Source of the DNA: a virus
DNA: 20,078 nt
Direction: 5' to 3' (one strand)
Virus record (IMG/VR): IMGVR_UViG_3300027754_000542
Coordinates: 1-20,078 of that record
The translations under genes and the position numbers were made by a program. Under the pieces are notes generated by a model. It was not told the origin of the DNA, searched no databases, and saw only the letters and a list, made by a program, of their open reading frames with translations. Shown here piece by piece: positions 1 through 5,578 of this stretch (position 1 is the stretch's first letter; each line of letters opens with the position of its first letter).

Positions 1-65
1 TTTGGTGCATCCGGATCTTTTGCTTGTTTAGTTACTAAATTTAATACTGAATCAATTAGTGCCAT
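1..65 (-). CDS. Partial CDS, N-terminus of unknown protein
   Basis: The minus strand opens an ATG frame at 65 that stays open to the left edge, so only about 21 N-terminal residues are visible (MALIDSVLNLVTKQAKDPDA, then K). A good Shine-Dalgarno sequence, AAGGAG, lies on the minus strand at 77-72, six bases before the ATG, which supports a real start. The fragment is too short to name. It sits just downstream of the spanin-like genes, separated by 37 bases rather than by an overlap, so it may have its own promoter; a weak TAAATA motif is present in the gap. The function is unknown; the reading frame itself is fairly secure because of the ribosome binding site. Confidence 0.6.
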   Translation of the reverse strand, partial: MALIDSVLNLVTKQAKDPDAP

Positions 66-82
66 AGTTCGCTCCTTACACT

Positions 83-88
83 TATTTA
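83..88 (-). promoter_or_regulatory. Possible T4-like late promoter core (TAAATA)
   Basis: Minus-strand ATTAAATAA lies 17 bases before the ATG at 65, in one of the few true intergenic gaps of this strand. T4 late promoters are TATAAATA-like. In an AT-rich genome this 6-mer is common by chance, so the support is only its position and its recurrence in two other gaps. Confidence 0.25.
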
Positions 89-102
89 ATCATATACCTA
101 TA

Positions 103-372
103 TTATAATCCAAACCACCCTTTTGATGGTGGCTCAATTTTAATTGGCTTTGTGTTGTTTTGTAATTGTTGCAACAACATGATACCGGTCGCTCTTGTTC
201 CTGGATCATGACTCTTAGTCATTTCAACTAATGCTAAAATTCTTGATGCTTCAAGCATAGCATTATCTCTTGAAATGGATTTTTGTGCATCTAGATAAAG
301 AGCATATTCATCCACACTTGTACTTGCACATCCTGCAAATAATACAACTGTTAGAATTAATATAAACTTCAT
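103..372 (-). CDS. Small phage lipoprotein beside spanin-like genes
   Basis: This is an 89-residue protein with a short charged N-terminus, a hydrophobic segment at residues 3-13 and the lipobox LFAGC (11-15). Cleavage by signal peptidase II and lipidation at Cys15 are expected, so the mature protein should be anchored in a membrane of a Gram-negative host. The mature part is mostly helical in appearance (residues 20-75) and ends in a Pro/Gly-rich tail (PPSKGWFGL). Its ATG overlaps the TGA of the preceding lipoprotein gene as ATGA, suggesting coupled translation. It is the third gene of an inner-membrane protein / lipoprotein / lipoprotein series that looks like a lysis set. A second outer-membrane spanin or a lysis-accessory lipoprotein is possible. 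The lipoprotein nature is clear; the role is inferred from position only. Confidence 0.75.
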   Translation of the reverse strand: MKFILILTVVLFAGCASTSVDEYALYLDAQKSISRDNAMLEASRILALVEMTKSHDPGTRATGIMLLQQLQNNTKPIKIEPPSKGWFGL

Positions 373-659
373 TTAACGCTTTCGTATATTTTCTTTTGAT
401 CGTTGTACCATTCTTGCCACCCTTCTACCTTAGCGGCACATTCATAATACATACCATAATTTTGCACTATTACTCTTAACATTTCTGTAATAGCAACTTT
501 ATCGCCTTCTACTTTCTTTAAGTTTTCGCATTTTTCAACTAATGCTTTAGGCACATCTGGAAACTTTTGTCTCACAGGAACTGTTGTGGAACACGCAACA
601 AGAAATAATACTAGTAGTAATGAAATAAGAAATACGGCTAATATTGATGGCAATCTCAT
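369..659 (-). CDS. Probable o-spanin (Rz1-like outer-membrane lipoprotein)
   Basis: This is a 96-residue lipoprotein precursor with a hydrophobic segment at residues 6-21 and the lipobox LVAC (20-23), so Cys23 is the likely lipidated residue. The mature chain begins with a Pro-containing stretch (VPVRQKFPDVPKAL) and has two further cysteines (44, 74) and an aromatic C-terminal region (WQEWYNDQKKIYE). Outer-membrane spanins are short lipoproteins encoded next to, or embedded in, an inner-membrane spanin gene. They join the inner spanin across the periplasm to fuse the membranes at the end of lysis. Here the ATG overlaps the TGA of the transmembrane/coiled-coil gene (ATGA), as spanin pairs often do. 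The family resemblance is general rather than a recognised signature, so the call rests on architecture and order. Confidence 0.65.
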   Translation of the reverse strand: MRLPSILAVFLISLLLVLFLVACSTTVPVRQKFPDVPKALVEKCENLKKVEGDKVAITEMLRVIVQNYGMYYECAAKVEGWQEWYNDQKKIYESVK

Positions 660-1147
660 TTCTTAGTTCCTTCCGCGGCTTTATTCATTTCCACAGCCTG
701 ATTATGAACATCAATAATTTCTTTAGGAACTGGACATTGTTCAATATATTTGATGATTTCTTCTTTCTTTATAACTTCTCGGTCCAAATACTGTGTAATG
801 TATTCAGTTTTACCTTTAATAACTTTGGTCTTTTCAACAACTTTTTGCTCTATGACTGTATTTGTTTCTTGTGATTGTTTTTCAGCTATTGCAATTTTAG
901 CTTCAACATCAGCAACCTTTGCTCGCCATGACATTTCTACATCATAACCGCCACGTAGCCACACACCTAACACAAGTAAAATAATTCCAATAGGTTGTAA
1001 TATTTTTACATAATTTCCGTAAAACGGAATTAATTTACCAACCCACCCGGCAAGTACTCCTGTGAGTCCAATAGCAATAATAACCCAGTAGATCCAATTT
1101 AACATGGCATCAGGAATTAAACTAACTGCCCATTGAAACTGCCACAT
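656..1147 (-). CDS. Probable i-spanin: two membrane segments plus periplasmic coiled coil
   Basis: This is a 163-residue protein with two hydrophobic segments, about residues 17-36 and 49-66. They are followed by a long charged helical region (about 72-135) rich in Val/Lys/Glu that should form a coiled coil, and a C-terminal CPVPKEIIDVHNQAV block (138-152) like the tail of Rz-type inner spanins in other phages. Inner spanins (Rz type) span the periplasm and act with an outer-membrane lipoprotein in the last step of lysis. The usual form has one N-terminal anchor; here there are two, so N- and C-termini would lie on the same side of the membrane. A fused holin-like part is an alternative reading of the first segment. 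The start overlaps the upstream TAA as TAATG, and the end overlaps the o-spanin start. Confidence 0.65.
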   Translation of the reverse strand: MWQFQWAVSLIPDAMLNWIYWVIIAIGLTGVLAGWVGKLIPFYGNYVKILQPIGIILLVLGVWLRGGYDVEMSWRAKVADVEAKIAIAEKQSQETNTVIEQKVVEKTKVIKGKTEYITQYLDREVIKKEEIIKYIEQCPVPKEIIDVHNQAVEMNKAAEGTKK

Positions 1148-1881
1148 TATGCTCTCTCCAATGCTACGGCGTATCCGTTATTTTCAAATACAAATGTATT
1201 GTCAATTTTTGTAATATTGTAATCACCAATGAACTTAGTTAAGAATAGAATCTCACTTACATCTTTTGACTCCATTTTAAGTTTACCCGGTATATTATTA
1301 TACACTTCTTCTTTACTACCAAAGTCTTTTATTTTCATTTTAATAGACTCTGAAAACATTTTTTCAAATCTAATGTCATCTTCTAGTACATCAATGTTTT
1401 CAATAAAACTTCTATTAAAGAAATTTGAGAAGTTATTCATTTCGTTGTTAGCAACACGGTCGTCATATTCATTAGTGTTTGTTGGAATAGCTTGCTCTAA
1501 CGTGTCTTCATCAGCTGGTAAACTTTTAAAACTCTTATAATATCTAAATTTAAATCTTTCTAATCCAGCTAGTCTACCAATACCATCAACTAGTTCCATA
1601 ATTTGTTTTGGAACATGTCTATTACGCTCCATCTCAACAAACACTTTATGTTTGCCGTTGCTTGTTGGTCCACTAGTTGAATCTGCGTCTAACACAAACT
1701 CATAACCCATCTCTAAAAATCTAGCAAGATCATCAGCCGGTGCTTTGTCGTCTACTGTAAAACTTAAAACAACCATGTCGCCATCTTCGCCAATTTTTGA
1801 CTTATAGCTGTCAATGTCAAATATATGACTTACAAGGTATTTTAAATCACCTGCTTGAAGTTCTTCGTTTAACTGTTGCAT
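1147..1881 (-). CDS. Unrecognised 244-residue phage protein
   Basis: I do not recognise this protein. It is soluble in appearance, acidic, and has no signal peptide, membrane segment or nucleotide-binding motif. The N-terminal half (about 11-130) has alternating strand/helix character with conserved-looking stretches such as GYEFVLDADSTSG (about 59-71) and MELVDGIGRLAGLERFKFRY (about 95-114). The middle is Asn/Asp-rich and looks like a linker, and the C-terminal part is helical with a final strand pair. Its ATG overlaps the stop of the preceding gene as TAATG, and its own stop overlaps the i-spanin start in the same way, so it is expressed between an Ala/Pro-tailed protein and the lysis genes. 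A virion or assembly role is plausible from position, but the sequence shows nothing decisive. Confidence 0.8.
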   Translation of the reverse strand: MQQLNEELQAGDLKYLVSHIFDIDSYKSKIGEDGDMVVLSFTVDDKAPADDLARFLEMGYEFVLDADSTSGPTSNGKHKVFVEMERNRHVPKQIMELVDGIGRLAGLERFKFRYYKSFKSLPADEDTLEQAIPTNTNEYDDRVANNEMNNFSNFFNRSFIENIDVLEDDIRFEKMFSESIKMKIKDFGSKEEVYNNIPGKLKMESKDVSEILFLTKFIGDYNITKIDNTFVFENNGYAVALERA

Positions 1882-2435
1882 TATACTGGTGCTCCGCCTG
1901 CTGGGGGCGCTGCCGGAGCCGCTGTTGGTGCTGCCGGAGCCGCTGTTGGTGCTGCCGCACCACCTGCGCCTGCTTCTTTCTTAGTAGGCTCTTTACTTTG
2001 TCTTTCTTCTCTAATACGATCCATGTATCCGTTAAAAATATCAAATACTAATTTTTTAGGCATCATAATACCAACTACCCAAACTGGCTTAGTATCTAGT
2101 TTACCTTTCTTTGTGCCTGGACGTAGGTCATCAGGATCACGTATTTTTCTAGGTTCAACAATGTTTGTTTTTTCGTAATGTACTTTGCAACCTAAATCTG
2201 TTAATCTTTTTGCCGCAACTGGATCGGGCATTTTATCATAAGGCCACATGAACTCAGCTGTTACCCAATGTCTGTCAACTTTTGGTCCGCTTGCTAGTTC
2301 ACCGTCCTTCCAATTTTTATATACGTACATATCCATCTCATCCATAACTCTTTCAAAATCTTTTAAGATTGCCAAGCTGGAGTTGTTTGTGTATATGCTC
2401 TGTACGTTTTTGATGACTTCTAAAATATCACGCAT
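1881..2435 (-). CDS. Unrecognised phage protein with Ala/Pro-rich C-terminal tail
   Basis: This is a 184-residue protein with two distinct parts. Residues 1-145 form a folded-looking domain with mixed helices and strands (RDILEVIKNVQSIYTNN; VWVVGIMMPKKLVFDIFNGY). Residues about 153-184 are a low-complexity Gly/Ala/Pro/Thr tail built on the heptad APTAAPA. The tail is encoded by a perfect 21-base tandem duplication whose high G+C differs sharply from the AT-rich surroundings. I cannot name the family. The gene is the first of a coupled minus-strand run leading to the lysis genes, has an AGGA ribosome binding site eight bases before the ATG, and lies 26 bases downstream of a CTAAATAA late-promoter-like motif. 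A virion protein with a flexible linker tail is one possibility. Confidence 0.8.
   Translation of the reverse strand: MRDILEVIKNVQSIYTNNSSLAILKDFERVMDEMDMYVYKNWKDGELASGPKVDRHWVTAEFMWPYDKMPDPVAAKRLTDLGCKVHYEKTNIVEPRKIRDPDDLRPGTKKGKLDTKPVWVVGIMMPKKLVFDIFNGYMDRIREERQSKEPTKKEAGAGGAAAPTAAPAAPTAAPAAPPAGGAPV
1909..1957 (-). repeat. 21-bp tandem repeat coding for an Ala/Pro tail
   Basis: Two identical 21-base units (plus strand gctgccggagccgctgttgg + t) occupy 1909-1929 and 1930-1950, and a third partial unit reaches 1957. They are in frame and encode a seven-residue Ala/Pro/Thr repeat. The G+C content is visibly higher than in the flanks. The copy number could change by slippage without breaking the frame. 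Confidence 0.9.
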
Positions 2436-2462
2436 GGAATGGGTCCTGTATTAATACTCAGT

Positions 2463-2468
2463 TATTTA
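2463..2468 (-). promoter_or_regulatory. Possible T4-like late promoter core (CTAAATAA)
   Basis: The minus-strand CTAAATAA at 2469-2462 lies 26 bases before the ATG at 2435, in the divergent gap between this gene and phoH. It resembles the T4 late -10 element TATAAATA and would give a leader of about 20 bases that still holds the AGGA ribosome binding site. The support is position and similarity only. Confidence 0.35.
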
Positions 2469-2514
2469 GCTTGAAAAAGTCTATGTAGTATATGTTTACT
2501 TTTTGTTCAAAACG

Positions 2515-2522
2515 TTAAATAT
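2515..2522 (+). promoter_or_regulatory. Possible late-type promoter core for phoH (TTAAATAT)
   Basis: The plus-strand TTAAATAT ends five bases before a long hairpin in the phoH leader. No convincing sigma70 -35/-10 pair was found in the gap. If this were a T4-like late element, the transcript would begin at or next to the first base of the hairpin. The match is weak (6 of 8 to TATAAATA). Confidence 0.25.
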
Positions 2523-2526
2523 CTTT

Positions 2527-2571
2527 GTAGGACGAACGGTAGTTATCGGGCGGTCACTACGGTCGTTCTAC
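2527..2571 (+). promoter_or_regulatory. Hairpin in the phoH 5' leader
   Basis: Outer arms GTAGGACGA (2527-2535) and TCGTTCTAC (2563-2571) pair over nine positions with one G-U. Inner arms GTAGT (2539-2543) and ACTAC (2556-2560) pair over five. The loop is about 12 bases and GC-rich. No T-run follows on either strand, so it does not look like an intrinsic terminator. It ends 13 bases before the AGGAGA ribosome binding site of phoH (2584-2589). A 5' stabilising stem or a translational control element is possible. Confidence 0.6.
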
Positions 2572-2598
2572 ATTCCCCAATGTAGGAGACATTAAACA

Positions 2599-3315
2599 AT
2601 GAGTAAGCAAAGAGTGAAAAAACGTTTTACGTCAGAAGTTAACGTGTTAGATTTTCAATCATATCTTCCGCAGAAAAAGCAGAGAGTAAGTCTGTATGCG
2701 CGAAGCCCAAACCAGCAAACATACCTCCAAAAGTTACAGGATGAAACCAAAAGTATCGTCTTGGCTATTGGCCCAGCAGGCACAGGTAAAACCATGCTAG
2801 CCGTGCAAAATGGTATCAAGCAGTTTCAGGAAGGTTTAGTTGATAAAATCATTGTTACAAGACCCGCCGTCAGTGTAGACGAGGATCTAGGATTTTTACC
2901 AGGTACGCTAAATGAAAAGATGGCACCCTGGACAAGACCTATATTCGACGTACTAGGAGAGTATTATCAAACCAAAGACATCGCTAAGATGTTGGAAGAA
3001 GGAGTGATAGAAATAAGTCCACTAGCCTATATGCGTGGACGTACATTTAAGAATGCCTATATTATTGCAGATGAAATGCAAAACGCCACAGTTAATCAAA
3101 TGAAAATGCTACTGACCCGATTGGGAGAAGGGTCTAAGATGGTAGTGACAGGAGATTTGGCGCAAGCAGATCGTGTCAATGACAATGGATTAGTGAACTT
3201 TTGTGGTCTGTTGACCAGCAAAACACTAAAACACATTGACATCGTGCAATTTGACCACAAAGATATTGAACGTCACAATGCAGTCAAGGAGGTGTTATCG
3301 CTGTACGGTGATTAA
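2599..3315 (+). CDS. phoH: PhoH-like ATPase
   Basis: This 238-residue PhoH-family P-loop ATPase has Walker A GPAGTGKT at residues 58-65, the family stretch RPAVSVDEDLGFLPG at 88-102, a Walker B IIADEMQN at 155-162 and TGDLAQAD at 184-191. The N-terminal 50 residues are basic and variable. PhoH proteins resemble the helicase-like C-terminal ATPase domain of bacterial PhoH; they are widespread in marine phages, with no settled role. The ATG at 2599 is preceded by AGGAGA nine bases upstream, which fixes the start. It is the only plus-strand gene of the window, divergent from the 184-residue gene across a 163-base gap and convergent with dCMP deaminase. Its leader contains a large hairpin, and a terminator follows 15 bases after its stop. 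Confidence 0.95.
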   Translation: MSKQRVKKRFTSEVNVLDFQSYLPQKKQRVSLYARSPNQQTYLQKLQDETKSIVLAIGPAGTGKTMLAVQNGIKQFQEGLVDKIIVTRPAVSVDEDLGFLPGTLNEKMAPWTRPIFDVLGEYYQTKDIAKMLEEGVIEISPLAYMRGRTFKNAYIIADEMQNATVNQMKMLLTRLGEGSKMVVTGDLAQADRVNDNGLVNFCGLLTSKTLKHIDIVQFDHKDIERHNAVKEVLSLYGD

Positions 3316-3330
3316 ACCAACGTCAAAAGG

Positions 3331-3356
3331 ATAGGGGTGTTGTTGCCCCTATTTTT
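3331..3356 (+). terminator. Intrinsic terminator of phoH
   Basis: A perfect seven-base-pair stem, ATAGGGG (3331-3337) with CCCCTAT (3346-3352), encloses an eight-base loop and is followed on the plus strand by a T-rich run (3352-3356). It lies between the convergent ends of phoH and dCMP deaminase. On the minus strand the stem is followed only by CCTTTTG, so termination in that direction would be weaker. Confidence 0.85.
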
Positions 3357-3783
3357 ATATCTGCGTTACTTGAATACCTGACTTTTCAAGAAACGTGACG
3401 CCACTAGTATCCCTATAACTGTTCCTATATAAAACACTGCCAATACCACTTTGGTAGATAAGTTTGGCACAGTCCAAACATGGAGCATGGGTAATAAACA
3501 TAGTAGCACCCAAACCAGATTCGTTAGATTTAGCCAATTTCGCAATGGCGTTAGTTTCAGCATGAAGCACCTCTGGTTTAGTTTTTAATGTATAATCGCC
3601 GTCTTGTGTCCAAACTTTGTCTTCACAATCGTTGTCCCAACCGCTGGGCATACCGTTGTATCCAATAGATATTATTCTATCATCCTTGACCACAATAGCA
3701 CCCACATGAAGTCTACGTGCTGAACTTAACTGTGCAAATCGTTCAGCCACATCCATGTATGCGTCAATAAATTTATCTTTCAT
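3355..3783 (-). CDS. cd: Deoxycytidylate (dCMP) deaminase
   Basis: This 142-residue zinc-dependent deaminase converts dCMP to dUMP, feeding dTMP synthesis for phage DNA. The catalytic HAE motif is at residues 74-76 (H74 zinc ligand, E76 general acid/base) and PCLDC is at 101-105 (C102 and C105 zinc ligands). An extra block between residues 48 and 70 (GWDNDCEDKVW) precedes HAE, as in T4-type dCMP deaminases. The length is somewhat shorter than T4 Cd. The ATG lies inside the end of the DUF2452-like gene (11-base overlap), so it is the last gene of the clamp loader-ferredoxin operon. Its stop lies three bases beyond the convergent terminator hairpin. The call to the dCMP/cytidine deaminase superfamily is secure; dCMP as substrate is inferred from the T4-like family. 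Confidence 0.92.
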   Translation of the reverse strand: MKDKFIDAYMDVAERFAQLSSARRLHVGAIVVKDDRIISIGYNGMPSGWDNDCEDKVWTQDGDYTLKTKPEVLHAETNAIAKLAKSNESGLGATMFITHAPCLDCAKLIYQSGIGSVLYRNSYRDTSGVTFLEKSGIQVTQI

Positions 3784-4249
3784 ATATTTCCATCCAAGTA
3801 TGGTCGCCCATGTATTTTACCTTAGTTTGATAAACATAGTCAATTGGTGGACCACTGCTCCAATCTGTTGGACCATGGTGCGTTAATATCATTTGTTGTT
3901 TTCTACTATCCCAAGCTAACCAATAACATTGTCCCATTACAATTTGAAATTGATACTCTGCGGCATGAACTGCATCAGTAACATCTAATCTGCGTTTGAT
4001 ATCATCTGCTTGTTTTTGTAAAACTGTGACTAGTTCCATAATACGATCATATTCCTGCTGGGCATACATCCTAGCATGATTAATCATTATGTCTTTTTGT
4101 TTGGTAACTGGTATTAGATCAAATTTAGGTCCACCGGCTTCTGTTGGATACGGAGTTACATTCCTATTAAAAAATGGAATGATACTGCCGTCTACATTTG
4201 CATCAAAACTATTTCTGCCCTTGGCAACATTAGATTTTTCTTCGTCCAT
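3773..4249 (-). CDS. DUF2452-like (C1orf50-like) conserved protein
   Basis: This 158-residue soluble protein has no known function. The central part resembles the DUF2452 family, whose human member is C1orf50: a PYPTEAGGPKFDLIPV segment (33-48), a long helix MYAQQEYDRIMELVTVLQKQ (61-80) continuing as ADDIKRRLDV, then AAEYQF (96-101), a YWL strand (109-111) and the end segment GPTDWSSGPP (126-135) before YMGDHTWMEI (146-155). The family call is from memory of the pattern and is moderate. The first 30 residues look disordered. The gene is coupled to the ferredoxin stop (TAATG) and overlaps dCMP deaminase by 11 bases, so it is made together with the ferredoxin and the clamp loader, probably early. 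There are no cysteines in a metal-binding pattern and no nucleotide-binding loop. Confidence 0.75.
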   Translation of the reverse strand: MDEEKSNVAKGRNSFDANVDGSIIPFFNRNVTPYPTEAGGPKFDLIPVTKQKDIMINHARMYAQQEYDRIMELVTVLQKQADDIKRRLDVTDAVHAAEYQFQIVMGQCYWLAWDSRKQQMILTHHGPTDWSSGPPIDYVYQTKVKYMGDHTWMEIYER

Positions 4250-4572
4250 TATTCTTCTAATAGAGTAATTTTATTTGGCTTGTTTTTCCATTCTTCAGCG
4301 TCTGGCAATGCTGATTTCTTTTTTGTTATAACGGGCCATTTTTTACTTAACCTAGTGTTAATTTCAGTCCAAAACACTATATTGGTATTTACATCGTTGT
4401 CTGCTACAATAGCATCAACAGGGCATTCTGGAACGCACACTCCACAGTCAATACATTCATCTGGATTAATTACTAAAAAATTTGGACCTTCATAAAAGCA
4501 ATCAACGGGACATACTTCAACGCAATCAGTATGTTTACATTTGATACAATTTTCAGTCACTAGATAAGTCAT
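4249..4572 (-). CDS. fdxA: FdxA-type 7Fe ferredoxin ([3Fe-4S][4Fe-4S])
   Basis: This 107-residue ferredoxin of the Azotobacter FdI/FdxA family is full length. Cysteines are at 9, 12, 17, 21, 25, 40, 43, 46 and 50. By the known family assignment, 9/17/50 bind the 3Fe-4S cluster, 21/40/43/46 bind the 4Fe-4S cluster, and 12 and 25 are the conserved free cysteines. The family-specific [19 protein letters not shown] region and the C-terminal LPDAEEW helix region are both present, so it is not a truncated 2[4Fe-4S] form. It would carry single electrons in the host cytoplasm. The ATG overlaps the clamp-loader TGA (ATGA), and the stop overlaps the next start (TAATG). The close match to proteobacterial FdxA suggests acquisition from a host; its electron partner is not identifiable here. 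Confidence 0.95.
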   Translation of the reverse strand: MTYLVTENCIKCKHTDCVEVCPVDCFYEGPNFLVINPDECIDCGVCVPECPVDAIVADNDVNTNIVFWTEINTRLSKKWPVITKKKSALPDAEEWKNKPNKITLLEE

Positions 4573-5483
4573 AGATGTGATAACCTAATTAAAGTTGCCG
4601 CTAAGTTAATTTCTGCATCGCTAACCAGTGTATGGTCAACTAGCCCTTGTTTAATAATTAAAACTGCTTTCTCTTGTTTTGCATCATCACCAAATAGTGT
4701 AATGTTATCATAGAGCCATCTGTAAATATCTTCCATTTCCTCTGGACGTGCTTGACTACAAATCAACTTACGTGCTTCGCTAATCTTGCCAGCTTTAAAC
4801 AAGCTAACCATTTCAATTTTATAGTCAGCTTCCCCAGTGTCACCTTTTTCTGGAGTGTGCAATTTACCATCCATACTGTTCATTTGAACTGTATTAATAC
4901 ACTTACGCAAGTCTGGATATGTTGCTTTGACAAATGTGTCCAATGTGTCAAGATCAAAGTCAATGTTTTCTTCTACAAGGATAGTTGCAACACGGGCAGT
5001 AAATTCTGTAATGTCAACTTTCTCTATGTGGAAGCCTTGACAACGACTGTGCAATGCTGGAATAATTCTGTTGGGATAGTTGCACGTAAGGATAAAACGG
5101 GAAGTATGATGATACTCTTCCATAACACCACGCAATGCCGCTTGTGCGTTTGGACTTAGATAATCAGCCTCGTCAAGTAGTACAACTTTAAAATCACCAA
5201 ACGGAATCATTTGTATAAAGTTGATAATTTTATCTCTAACTGTGTCAACGTTATTTTCTCGACTAGCGTTAATTTCTAAAATATCAAGATAATTAATTTC
5301 CAATTGATTAAACAATATTTTTGCCAGCGTGGTCTTTCCAATACCAGCACTGCCACTAAACAGCAAGTGGGGAATGGTTCCGTCTTTGATCCATTTTTCA
5401 ATTTGATGTTTTTGATGTGCATCTCTAAACACATAGCCGTCTATAGTGTTAGGACGATATTTTTCTACCCATAGTTCTTTCAT
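4569..5483 (-). CDS. 44: Sliding-clamp loader ATPase subunit (T4 gp44-like)
   Basis: This 304-residue AAA+ clamp-loader subunit is the phage counterpart of RFC small subunits and T4 gp44. It has the N-terminal WVEKYRP motif (5-11), Walker [10 protein letters not shown] (44-52), Walker B VVLLDEAD (100-107), sensor 1 TCN (133-135), the SRC motif (146-148) that provides the arginine finger, and sensor 2 with PDLRKCIN (190-197). The C-terminal third is the helical collar domain. With a gp62-type partner, not found in this window, it loads the gp45 sliding clamp onto primer-template DNA. It is the first gene of a four-gene operon, with AGGA about seven bases before the ATG and a fully consensus sigma70 promoter 38 bases upstream. 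Confidence 0.96.
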   Translation of the reverse strand: MKELWVEKYRPNTIDGYVFRDAHQKHQIEKWIKDGTIPHLLFSGSAGIGKTTLAKILFNQLEINYLDILEINASRENNVDTVRDKIINFIQMIPFGDFKVVLLDEADYLSPNAQAALRGVMEEYHHTSRFILTCNYPNRIIPALHSRCQGFHIEKVDITEFTARVATILVEENIDFDLDTLDTFVKATYPDLRKCINTVQMNSMDGKLHTPEKGDTGEADYKIEMVSLFKAGKISEARKLICSQARPEEMEDIYRWLYDNITLFGDDAKQEKAVLIIKQGLVDHTLVSDAEINLAATLIRLSHL

Positions 5484-5520
5484 TTTATTTCCTAAAAAGT
5501 CTGTCAGTTTTCATTATGTT

Positions 5521-5549
5521 ATTATACAGAAAAAAATAGGGCCTGTCAA
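5521..5549 (-). promoter_or_regulatory. Consensus sigma70 promoter of the clamp loader-ferredoxin operon
   Basis: On the minus strand TTGACA (5549-5544) and TATAAT (5526-5521) are separated by exactly 17 bases; both boxes match the bacterial sigma70 consensus fully. Transcription would start near 5514 and give a leader of about 30 bases with AGGA before the clamp-loader ATG at 5483. The -35 box lies in the loop and first stem base of the terminator of the preceding operon. Confidence 0.9.
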
Positions 5550-5558
5550 TGGCCCTAT
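5530..5558 (-). terminator. Intrinsic terminator after the GroES-like gene
   Basis: On the minus strand the stem ATAGGGCC (5558-5551) pairs perfectly with GGCCCTAT (5543-5536) around a seven-base loop ATTGACA and is followed by a run of Ts (5535-5530). It lies 20 bases after the stop of the co-chaperonin gene and closes the cassette that begins at the DnaE-like gene. Confidence 0.93.
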
Positions 5559-5578
5559 GCAAATGATTTTGCCGTTAA

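Noticed and set aside
102-107. TATAAT on the minus strand near the left edge
   Set aside because: It lies at the end of the lipoprotein gene and has no -35 box at a proper distance (ACCATC at the 17-base spacing).
3366-3563. 65-residue minus-strand frame within dCMP deaminase
   Set aside because: It is an alternative frame of a gene with intact catalytic motifs, without its own ribosome binding site.
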